Made by a program: the position numbers and the translations under genes. A stretch of 64,000 nucleotides of DNA from Mesostigma viride (Eukaryota; Streptophyta; Mesostigmatophyceae; Mesostigmatales; Mesostigmataceae), in assembly GCA_009746045.1 (NCBI GenBank), contig RPFO01000065.1, positions 1,946,484 to 2,010,483 on the forward strand, written 5' to 3'. The notes beneath the pieces are model-generated. The model saw only the letters and a list, made by a program, of their open reading frames with translations, was not told the origin of the DNA and made no database searches. Positions within the stretch are counted from its first letter, which is position 1. Every line of letters begins with the position of its first letter. This document shows, piece after piece, positions 32,001-41,157 of the stretch.

Positions 32001-34819
32001 CAGTTTCAGGCCAGCATACAAAATTAAAAGGCCTTATAAATACGACCTTTTTAACCGCCTGAACAACAACGAAAACTGCCCGTAACTAATCACCCAGTTA
32101 CAAAATCCAAACTGATTATCATCCGCTAAAAACGGCCCTAGTCGCCGGCCATGCCAGCGAAACTGGAACCCCAAGAGCGTGCCACGTAATCTTTGCCGCC
32201 GTCAGGAACACTTCGATTGCGGCGTTCGTTCTCGCCCATTATAAGAAACTATTTTCAGAGAAATCCGATTCGTGTATCCATTGCTCCCACTCCACCAACT
32301 TCTTATTGAAAACATTAAGTGGTCGCTTAAAATGGACAGCAAAATGGCGTCCACTGCCATTTGCAGTTCTCCGAGCAAAGTTTGCGAAACCCCAACTCCC
32401 CCACGCCTGGCTGACTCAAAGCCGCTCCCCTCTTTCCAAGGACCGCGTGTCCATTGAGAATGCCCTGCCGCAATGGACCCCGTTTTAACACCAGCAGCTG
32501 TGGATGCATTGATGCACTGTTATAGGTAACCACATTCTCGCGAATTGACCCTTTGCAGGGCCCGCCACCGACCCCAAAGAAGGCCTCCCCTCTGATCGGC
32601 AACAGGAGTTGTTGTTGTTGCGAAGACAAAGCAGAAGACACAGCGATCAAGCAATTACCGTAACCCCAAGTTTCGTTTCTCACTATATTTCGCCACGACC
32701 CCTTTAGGAGAGCATCGTCCTTGACAGGGGGCACACCCCCGCACCTACCATGCTAACAGATTTACCGTTAGGCATATAATCAAGGCCGCATATCAGCCCT
32801 CACCCCCAGCGCCGAGACCGCGCGCCAAACAACGGTGTGGGTGAAAATATTTTTAAATTTATTAAAATTATCGCCACGACCTCAACTAGTCCAACCCGGA
32901 GCGCAAGCATCCCCAGGTACGAACCAGCCCAAGGCAGGCCAGCCAACGTCACAGAACCTTAACCCGAAGCGCAAGCATCCTCAGGTACAAGGCTGCCACG
33001 CAGGCCAGCCCTTCCGTTTCGACAAGCAGATCTTCCCCTTCATATTCGATCTGAATATTGCACTAGCGCAGCCCAACCTCCTGCGCAGATTCCCAACCAT
33101 CCGGACCCAGATCCAAAGTGAGAATCAGTCCGGACACTTGGCAGCCGCTGTGACTTCCGTGAAACCGGAAGCTCAGGGGCTGCCGCCCGTCTGTTAATTT
33201 AATTAAGCCCTGCGCCCGAGCGGGCACAAGGCCGGGGAGGCGTCGGCATTCCTTGCATCACCATAGCCTCGGCCAACGCGTGCCCAGCGTCATGCAAGAA
33301 AAAAGACCTTCCCCTTCCTCGCAAGGTCCCTAAAAAGACGACACAACACGCTACATGGCAACGCCCCTAAAAAAATCCCAGCCTTACTGACACAACTAAT
33401 GTCAGACCGGCAACTACGAAATGTCAGCAAAATGATTCGAGTCAGAACTTTTAACTACACTAGTCGCCAATCAAAGGCAGTTTCAGGCCAGCATACAAAA
33501 TTAAAAGGCCTTATAAATACGACCTTTTTAACCGCCTGAACAACAACGAAAACTGCCCGTAACTAATCACCCAGTTACAAAATCCAAACTGATTATCATC
33601 CGCTAAAAACGGCCCTAGTCGCCGGCCATGCCAGCGAAACTGGAACCCCAAGAGCGTGCCACGTAATCTTTGCCGCCGTCAGGAACACTTCGATTGCGGC
33701 GTTCGTTCTCGCCCATTATAAGAAACTATTTTCAGAGAAATCCGATTTTTCCAGTTTCTCACCCAACTTTCATGCGGAAACCCTGGAAACCGGTTTACAT
33801 ATTATTACGGCAAGACTCGGGTCTGCTGCGGCACCATGCTTGGTATTTCCATGGTGTTTCGACTTCTTAACACATGTTTATTCATTCCGAACGCCCGGAC
33901 TCTCGGCTAAACCGAGATTTGTGCAGACTTTTATTGGGTAGCTCCGGGCATGATGGTGCCTGCAATTAGCGTAAGGCGTGACCGTGGCTATTGCTACGGT
34001 ATGCTGTATTTTCCTGGAAATGGCCTCTGCCACCGGCTCAATAGTGCTTGCAGGCGTAAGAATGTCGTGTTTCTATCTAGTTTCTGCCAGTTTTCCACTT
34101 ATCTCTACCGACCTCTGCCCAGCCTCTCTAAGACCGCCATCCTACTCGACGTTGCTTGCATGTCAGCCATAGCAGGTTGCAGCTGTGCAGTATTTAGGTG
34201 CTGTATACGTCGTCAAGCCGTGAATATATCGTGAGGATTGGATATTGATGGTTTATACTGCGTTGATTGTGCAAGAAGATCAGCTAGGTGCCCATATTTA
34301 TGGTGTATAATCATGTGTTGTTAGCATCTTGCCACCATTTGCTAGCATGCATTCCAGCGTCATCTTTGCCTGCATGTAAGCTCATGGATCACTCAACCTA
34401 TCCAAGCCTTGCATTAAAAACATGCCTCTTTCTTTCAGTATTGCACACGTTATGGAATGAAAACCCAGTGCCTCCCTTCCCACGAGGCATGTGCTCAACA
34501 CGTTGTGAGAGTGGATGATGCTTTGGCTATGGCTGCCTGATTCAGTCATATTATGTCATCCAGTCATGATGTTTGATGCATGTTTGATGCTGTATAACTT
34601 ATACAACACCTATTCATGTCCCACGTAGCTCCCACAAAAACCAGCATCTTCATTAAAACAATAAGTGGAAGCATACATGTGACACTAATTGACATGCCCG
34701 GAGGCACGCCGTTCAAGGCCCTTCATGAAGTACGTTGCCCTAGAGGCAACCAAGACACGGGTGGGTGGGTGGGGAGCAAAGAAAGAGGCCGACAAAACCA
34801 GCCAGAGCGGCTTTTAGTC
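29001..34819. repeat. Direct duplication, copy 2 (5.82 kb)
   Basis: Near-identical to 23055-28876. All features of copy 1 recur about 5.94 kb later: satellite (29136-29935), retroposon leader fragment (30107-30186), GTTGACGAA cluster (30453-30637), repeat R remnant, P1 left end (31267) and F1 (31661-33747). Unlike copy 1 it continues past the duplication into unique sequence. Confidence 0.95.
31661..33747 (-). mobile_element. F1: split-direct-repeat element, second copy
   Basis: Same structure as 25718-27804 because it lies within the duplicated block. The left flank GGAAACGTAG and right flank TTTCCAGTTTCTCACC are contiguous in the inverted P2 copy near 57.86 kb. Confidence 0.7.
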
Positions 34820-36575
34820 GCAAAACCTCCCTTATCCCTAGCTAACTGACGTCATTAAACCCTTATGTTTAGTGGATGCTAGTAAGACGCTAACCGTACA
34901 AACCGGGGTAGAATATCCCGAATCTGCACGGCTAGTATTAAATAATGCGTAGGTTGTTCTTTTCAGGGGCACTGCACCTCACGCCCCGTTCCGCCCGGGT
35001 ATAATCAACCCAAGCGCGGAACGCACATTTTATTTAATTCATTTTTCAACCATGCACTATATTGCATCTACTAATCACAAAAGCTCTAGCCAAACAGCTA
35101 CGAGTAAACACTACGACCTATAAGCCGCTCATCCAGCGGCCTCTTGTTCCCGCATTCACGTATAGAAGAAACTCCGTTCAAAGAACCCCGATTCATGTCC
35201 CACGTAGCTCCCACAAAAACCAGCATCTTCATTAAAACAATAAGTGGAAGCATACATGTGACACTAATTGACATGCCCGGAGGCACGCCGTTCAAGGCCC
35301 TTCATGAAGTACGTTGCCCAATCACCCCCGCCCTGGCTTTCCCTTGAAGCCGCACTCCACCTTGCTCGTTGTCACAAGTGACCGCCCTGCCGCAAAACGG
35401 GAGCCCCCCCACATCGGGAGGCGTGTGCCCGGCGGCTGTGGATGCATGGCCAGGCCCAAAAAGGCCCAGCGCATTTGCACTGCGATTGCGCACGGCCAGC
35501 CTATCATGACCCCTCTCGGGGCCCCGAGTCGGTACCGCTATGGCCGTCTCCCCATAGACCCGGGGTGCTTCGAGAAAAAACGTGGACCTAGCCCAGGCCC
35601 CGCCAGCCCGGATGCCCGAGGCCACAGCCCCAGGCACCTGGCTGAACGAGAGTCCGTTCAGCCAAGACCGCATTCCCCCCGAGGTTTCTATGCGTGGGGA
35701 AAAAATTTCTAGCTTAGGCGCTTTTCCCATCGCCGTCCCCAGCCCCAACCACCCCCCCCTCGGCGGAAGGCAATTGCAAAGTTTGCTGGCCAGCAGCAAT
35801 TTCCGAAGAAAAAGCCGCAGGCCGCGGACCGAGACACGGGTCGCCAGTGCCAGCCATCCGGCTCCAACCCGGGGTGCAAGCATCCCCAGGTACGGAGCAC
35901 CAGCTCGCGCACTGGGCCGACCAAGCGACAGTTGAGCACCTGTCACGGCATCCGGCCCACCAAAGACCCCAAGCTGGGGAAAAGGTGCGGACCGGAGGTA
36001 ATCATTTTCTTTTCTTTTAGTTAACCGAGCGAGGAACTACGCCTGGCCGGTTAACAACTGGAAGTCTCACCACTGGCCAAGTGGCCAGTGCAACCAGTGC
36101 TTTTGGGATTTTGCTCCGCAGCACCCATAGCTGCGGCTGCCGCCGCAACGACAACGAGCAAAGAAAGAGGCCGACAAAACCAGCCAGAGCGGCTTTTAGT
36201 CGCAAAACCTCCCTTATCCCTAGCTAACTGACGTCATTAAACCCTTATGTTTAGTGGATGCTAGTAAGACGCTAACCGTACAAACCGGGGTAGAATATCC
36301 CGAATCTGCACGGCTAGTATTAAATAATGCGTAGGTTGTTCTTTTCAGGGGCACTGCACCTCACGCCCCGTTCCGCCCGGGTATAATCAACCCAAGCGCG
36401 GAACGCACATTTTATTTAATTCATTTTTCAACCATGCACTATATTGCATCTACTAATCACAAAAGCTCTAGCCAAACAGCTACGAGTAAACACTACGACC
36501 TATAAGCCGCTCATCCAGCGGCCTCTTGTTCCCGCATTCACGTATAGAAGAAACTCCGTTCAAAGAACCCCGATT
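34612..36575 (-). mobile_element. F2: diverged split-direct-repeat element (1,964 bp)
   Basis: The layout is A (34612-34740), s (34741-34773), B (34774-35193), A (35191-35319), C (35320-36155), B (36156-36575). The A copies are 129 bp and the B copies 420 bp, identical by eye. Sequence differs from F1 but is recognisably related: A shares ATTC(G/A)TGT and GCTCCCAC, B ends in CCGATT, the spacer has GGGTGGGTGG, and C shares GCAAGCATCCCCAGGTAC and GCTGTGGATGCAT. ATT flanks both ends. The empty site is at 56,301-56,303. No recombinase, RT or other domain is seen in C on either strand. Confidence 0.7.
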
Positions 36576-37035
36576 TTCAACGTTTTGACCCTCCTAGCTC
36601 ATGATATCCCCGTTTATCACGTTTGTCACGTGGCCCCCCCGCAGGTCTGCGACCAGCTCAGCCTGGCCGGCACCTCCTGACGTGGGCCGGGCCCAGTCAT
36701 GTTAGACGCCGCAAGGCCCGCACCTTCAAAGAACAGCTAACTAGTAGAGGACATGGGGGGCCTAGGCCTCTCCGTGATTTGGACGAAGATGATGGACAAG
36801 GCCAAGTGGGCCCAGGTCATAGAGGACAACGAGCCCCCCCTGTGGGAAAGCGCCCGCGTGTGCAAACCCGTGGGAGGCACGCCAGCCAGCTCCCCTAGGG
36901 CAGCCTGAGGCTGTCTAGATAGATGTTGTAGTTAGAATGCTGTTAGATATGTCGTAGGTAGCTGATGTAGATCGATAGATTAGACCGGTAGGACTGTTTG
37001 CACCCATCCATCCATCCATCCATCCGGCCATGCTC

Positions 37036-37058
37036 CGTGACTCCCCAACGGGAGCACG
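37036..37058 (+). other. 3'-terminal hairpin with CAAC loop
   Basis: CGTG-A-CTCCC, loop CAAC, GGGAG-CACG: a 9-bp stem with one bulged A. The stem sequence differs fully from other copies in its lower part, but the shape and loop are kept. Confidence 0.7.
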
Positions 37059-37063
37059 AGTCT

Positions 37064-37169
37064 AATTAATTAATTAATTAATTAATTAATTAATTAATTA
37101 ATTAATTAATTAATTAATTAATTAATTAATTAATTAATTAATTAATTAATTAATTAATTAATTAATTAA
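37064..37169. repeat. (AATT)n tail, about 105 bp
   Basis: Uninterrupted TTAA/AATT tetranucleotide repeat directly after the hairpin at 37036-37058. It is the longest such tail in the window. Confidence 0.95.
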
Positions 37170-37183
37170 GGGGTCCGGACGGA

Positions 37184-37217
37184 CCGGAATTATTTCGCGC
37201 CAAAAAATTCCCGCCGG
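37184..37217. promoter_or_regulatory. E2F-like palindrome, diverged copy
   Basis: CCGGAATTATTTCGCGCCAA continuing to AAAATTC aligns with the palindrome at 40,237. The downstream words GTGGTGCACGATGCGCG and GGCCATGGCGAC are also shared. The palindrome has lost symmetry on one arm. Confidence 0.45.
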
Positions 37218-39429
37218 TACCCGACGCTACCTCGGCACGTGAAATTGTGGTGCACGATGCGCGTAACCCTTGCGCCAAGTTGGCCATGGCGACGTGCGTT
37301 CGGTAATAAATGCAGTAATATGGCAATAAGACCGCAGAAAATTATGCAGATGCGTCAAATCAAAGTTTCATCATGATCTTGCGTAGCCGAAGATGCATTA
37401 TTGACGAGATCGATGCCATTTTTCATCCGCGTTTGCGAGGGGGTCTGGCCCGGAAATCTTGCCGAAACGAATATAAAGCAGCAATACATGCCTACAGCGA
37501 TAATTACAAAGGTTCTTAGTCCCTAGCGATGCAGAAAGCAACGTTCATTAACGGGGAGATTGAAAATGTTAAAGAACCTTTTATTTTATTACTTTTCCTC
37601 GTCATTTTCGGAAAGAAAACGCCAGGTCCTGCTTTATGCGCTGTCAACCGGTCCATGGGTGGCTGGCATTTCTTGCGCGCCTTGTCAGGAAAGATAGCAT
37701 GCCATTGTACGTCTATTATCCAGTGGTTACCCCCGAAGTCTATTGCGTTTAGAAATCCCTTTATTCTAAGCTTTCAGCACGGTTTCCTGGAAGGGTGCGT
37801 TGTTTTGTTCGCCGCTTGCTGCATGCACGTCTCTAGTTTTCCGGCAGCTTTCAACCGATTCGCTTACGTTATGCGTGGCAAGCTCTGAAATCCTGTCTAG
37901 GATTGATTTGGGTAATATCAAGGTAAGCTGCTACGTTAATGTAATGATATATAGAAGGATTTGGATGGCAGAGTGCTTATATTGCATATTCAACACGTAC
38001 CCCGGCATGCCTCGAGGGCGGCATGACCGTTGCAACAAGCTGGCGAGCATATGAACCGTGCGTCTCAACGTGCTGGGAAACAAGGTGGCTATACTTCTTT
38101 GCTGGCCATGCTTTGTATATGTGTAAGCTATGCTTACGTGTGTGTTCTCTTTAGATTTGTGGATCACAGCCACTATGCATCACAATCAATGTGCTCTCAA
38201 GAATGCTAGCCATGCTTATGAGGATGGCTGCAAGCCATTTCTCTTATGGCTTTGCTGTATTTCGTGTTTGCGCTTACAGTTCTGTTTTGTTGGTTGGTTT
38301 TTGAACGGGGTGATGTGAACCTGCAGGGTTAGAACATTGTGTTATTATTGCTGGTTGATTGAGGCATCATCCTCTACTCTAAGTCAGCATAGCACGTGTA
38401 TATGAGCATGCTGTTTATGCACCTTATTGTTGAGCATGGTTTACAACCATGGTGAGGTGTGGGGTGTGGCTAGCATGTACGAGTCACCCATATAATCCCA
38501 CATGTTTCTGTTGCTATTGAACGTTGCTTGGGCCTCTAAACATTTCTGTTATTACCAATGAAGATTGCCAACTATGCTACCATAGTGTGGTGCTGCATGC
38601 TATGAATGACCTCTCTAGTACTCAAGGCTCATGCTGAGCTTGATCCTGCATTTGGTGGCTGTTTGTATAACTCAATTGGCAGCCGTCTATGTTAGGATTC
38701 TGATGATTTGTGGTGGGCAGGTGATGAAAAGGGTTATGTTTGAGCTCATGCCAGTCTATACTAGGGTTGAGGGGTGGCAGTTGAGGACACTAGTTTATGC
38801 CATCAGTCTAGCTCAGAATGACCTGAATTTTGATTCCAAGATAGTTTGCATGATAAATAACTTGCTGGCACCTTGTTTGGCCCACACTGTGGTGGGCAAG
38901 GGTGTGAGTGGTGTGGCCATGTGTCTTACAACCGTATTTTCGTGCATTTTTTTTTTCATACAAAAGTGTTGGCTGTTCACATACGTGGTCAGAATGAGCT
39001 GAAAATTGGTGCCATTGATATTCCCACCCTGTGGAAGTTATTTTTATCTCCCTGGGCCCAACCCATGCGTATTTGATTTGATTTTTTTTTTGTCACAAAA
39101 ATGACGTATTTTTCGGTAAACTGCATAAGTATGCCCAGACGTGCGATTTTGGTGCTGCAAATTAGCTCCATTCTTTGGTCTGGGTGGGGATTTGAACTTT
39201 TTATGGTGTTTGGTACACAAGTGTGGGGGGTTGTCCTAGGCAATCCGTGCTTGTAGGACGTGTCCTTGCCAGATTTAGCTCCCTGCACATGTATTGTGAT
39301 GGGCCTTGAACTCAACAAGTAGTGGGATGCATGCCCAAGGGTCATATTTATGGTCCCCCATCATCATTTGCATTGCCAGCATGGGTATTGAGTGCAAAAC
39401 ATGTGTATTCAATTTGGGGGGGGGCAGGT

Positions 39430-39875
39430 CCGTTTATGGGGCTCGTGTCGTTGGGTCATGTTGTGAAGGGCTCTCATTTTTCCCACTGCGTTGTAATTGT
39501 AATGCTAATAAAAAATAGCTCCAGTGGCCTGATGGGCCTGAGTTTTGTTTCACAGAGCCTGCATATGTTGCCCATAGCTCGTGCAAGAAGCCAGATTTTT
39601 TTCATGAACCATTTGTGAATAAGCACATGACTTGTGACCTAGGGTCAACAAATCACGGTCATGGTCAGACCCCCCTGTATTCAAACCAGTGTATCTCTCT
39701 AATGAATTAGCATTTTGTAGGTCTGAGTAGCTCAAAAAATCCTTTGATTTATGGGCTTTCAGGAAAGTACACACATGACTATGAAAAAAATTTTTCTCTA
39801 GATGTTATGGCGTGTTCTATAAATAGCTTACAAGGCAGTATATCGCGTTCTAAAAAAAAAAAGCACGGGTTAAGT
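39430..39875. repeat. Right part of P1, inverted match to 55.83-56.28 kb
   Basis: Reverse-complement identity with the left part of P2 over about 440 bp. Shared landmarks are GGGCTTTCAGGAAAGTA, GGTCAGACCCCCCTGTATTC and GCAAGAAGCCAGATTTTTTTC. This defines the true P internal sequence. Confidence 0.8.
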
Positions 39876-39929
39876 AGTTCGATTTCGCGGCTCCGCCCAC
39901 CTCCACCCATCCAGCAAGTAATATGTGCT

Positions 39930-39954
39930 ACATGATCTCCCAACGGAGTCATGT
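39930..39954 (+). other. 3'-terminal hairpin with CAAC loop
   Basis: ACATGA-T-CTCC, loop CAAC, GGAGTCATGT: a 10-bp stem with a bulged T, then a short T/A-rich tail. It is preceded by GTTCGATTTCGCGG and CCACCCATCCAGCAAG. Those also precede the copy at 40.19 kb, so both are tails of repeat R. Confidence 0.75.
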
Positions 39955-39975
39955 TGTATTTTAATTTCAATTAAC

Positions 39976-40185
39976 TCCTTCTCTCTTGCTTGGACTGCTA
40001 TGCAGAACAAGAAGAGGTGGCAGAAGATTGTCCAGGCTCACACGTACGCCAGCCCCTGTGGGCAAGCCCCCTCCCCCCAAGCGGAAGGGGCGCTTTGCTG
40101 AGTAGGATTTTCCAGACTAGATAGCTTAGTTCGACTCCGCGGCTTCGCCCACCTCCATCCATCCATCCAGCAAGGAATATGTGCT
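39976..40185 (+). repeat. Repeat R, second copy
   Basis: Matches 25,047-25,310: TCTCTTGCTTGGACTGCTAT, AACAAGAAGAGGTGGCAG, GGATTTTCCAGACTAG and GCTTAGTTCGACTCCGCGG. It lacks a 74-bp stretch present near 25.22 kb. GTTCGACTCC resembles a Pol III B-box, so R may end in a tRNA-related segment. Confidence 0.6.
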
Positions 40186-40210
40186 ACATGATCTCCCAAC
40201 GGAGTCATGT
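40186..40210 (+). other. 3'-terminal hairpin with CAAC loop
   Basis: Same sequence as 39930-39954 and likewise at the end of repeat R. It is followed by a short AATTTAA tail. Confidence 0.75.
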
Positions 40211-40236
40211 TAGAATTTAAGGGGACGGGACATGCC

Positions 40237-40262
40237 CGAATTTTTTGGCGCCAAAAAATTCG
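40237..40262. promoter_or_regulatory. Perfect 26-bp E2F-like palindrome
   Basis: A perfect palindrome whose core is TTTTTTGGCGCCAAAAAA. It holds two back-to-back TTTGGCGC words, the E2F/DP consensus TTTSSCGC. A conserved stretch with GTGCACGGTGCGCGCACC and GGCCATGGCGAC follows within 90 bp, as at 11.5 and 37.2 kb. Confidence 0.6.
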
Positions 40263-41155
40263 CGCCGGTACCGAAGGTCATAAATTTCACGTGCACGGTG
40301 CGCGCACCCCTTGCGGAAGTGGCCATGGCGACTGCGTTCAGGCGAAACTACCACACTAGGGCAGGCGAAATGCAAAAATTTTACTCGAATCTAAAAGACG
40401 ATGAGTTTATTATGTTAGTTTGTGGCGGAAATCAGCTGGTTTACAATATCGCTGTTGTTTTTTTATGCCATCGGCATGGGGGGTAATCTGAATTTTTTGG
40501 TCGCGCGGAATGAAATAGAATTCATGATAGCGGCTGTAAAATCGCGGTTTTGGGGGTTGTTCTGACCGTGAAGCAGGCGTTAATATCGGTTGCATCGAAT
40601 TCTAAACCGAGCTGGTGCTTTTTGCGCCAGATTTTCGGCCATTATCAGTAAGTAATTGTTCAGACCTGCGCAGTGCGTGTCTGACCTGTCCATGGAATAA
40701 CGGCTGTTGTTGCGCGCCTGGGCGAGGGATTTACGAGGGCGGGGTACAGATTTGTCGCGAATGTTATCTGCTATCAGTGCTTTCTTCTATGAGCTCGTCG
40801 TTCGATTTTTTTTGCGTTCTTTTTGGGCAGTTTCCGCCAGCTAGCTCGCCGTCGCTTGCCGTTGTGTTGTCGAATACCTGGCAGCTTTAGATTGTTTTCG
40901 TTGATGTCGTGATCAGGGCCGCTTCAGTCGCAGCCTATAGCTCTTCGGGAAGGTATAAGGCATTTCATAAAACGTGTTCTGGCAAGGATGTTGCACATCA
41001 GCGTATGTATGGACGCTTCTTGTTGTTTGAGAGTGACGCACCCTCTCTTCGCAGGCCGCAGCGGCATCACAGCGCTCATGCGCTGAAGGGCCGCCAATGG
41101 TTTCTTTGCATTTTATCGTGCAGGGATGGAAGTCGATCTAGCCCCCTGAGCCGAA
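40263..41155. other. No recognisable gene
   Basis: This is downstream of the palindrome. A short frame starting at ATGGCGACTGCG (40325) has no recognisable domain. Confidence 0.4.
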
Positions 41156-41157
41156 AT

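Larger units (their letters stand above)
36618..39429. mobile_element. 2.8-kb insertion bounded by an 8-bp repeat
   Basis: CCGTTTAT at 36610-36617 and 39430-39437 brackets sequence missing from the inverted P2 copy, which reads CCCCGTTTATGGGG straight through near 56.25 kb. The insert is composite. It starts with a frame ending WTKMMDKAKWAQVIEDNEPP at about 36.75-36.9 kb, resembling the KKRW tail of repeat R. A 3' hairpin and long ATTA tail follow, then an E2F-like palindrome, then 2.2 kb without recognisable genes. An 8-bp duplication would suit a hAT-type insertion, but no terminal inverted repeats are seen. Confidence 0.45.
31271..39870. mobile_element. P1: piggyBac-type TTAA element with nested insertions
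   Basis: The left end is TTAA|CCCGTGTTTTTTTA and the right end AAAAAAAGCACGGG|TTAA, with TTAA on both sides (31267-31270 and 39871-39874). The left end carries two subterminal palindromes (AACGCGAT-x2-ATCGCGTT); the right has one half (TATATCGCGTTCT). TTAA duplication with CCC termini is the hallmark of the piggyBac superfamily. It sits inside repeat R. Its own sequence, about 1.7 kb, is interrupted by F1, F2 and a 2.8-kb insertion. No transposase frame is recognisable, so it is non-autonomous. Confidence 0.75.

Noticed and set aside
35302-35946. 214-codon minus-strand frame in F2 region C
   Set aside because: No recombinase, RT or other domain. Several overlapping frames of similar length exist in this GC-rich stretch, so coding is not supported.
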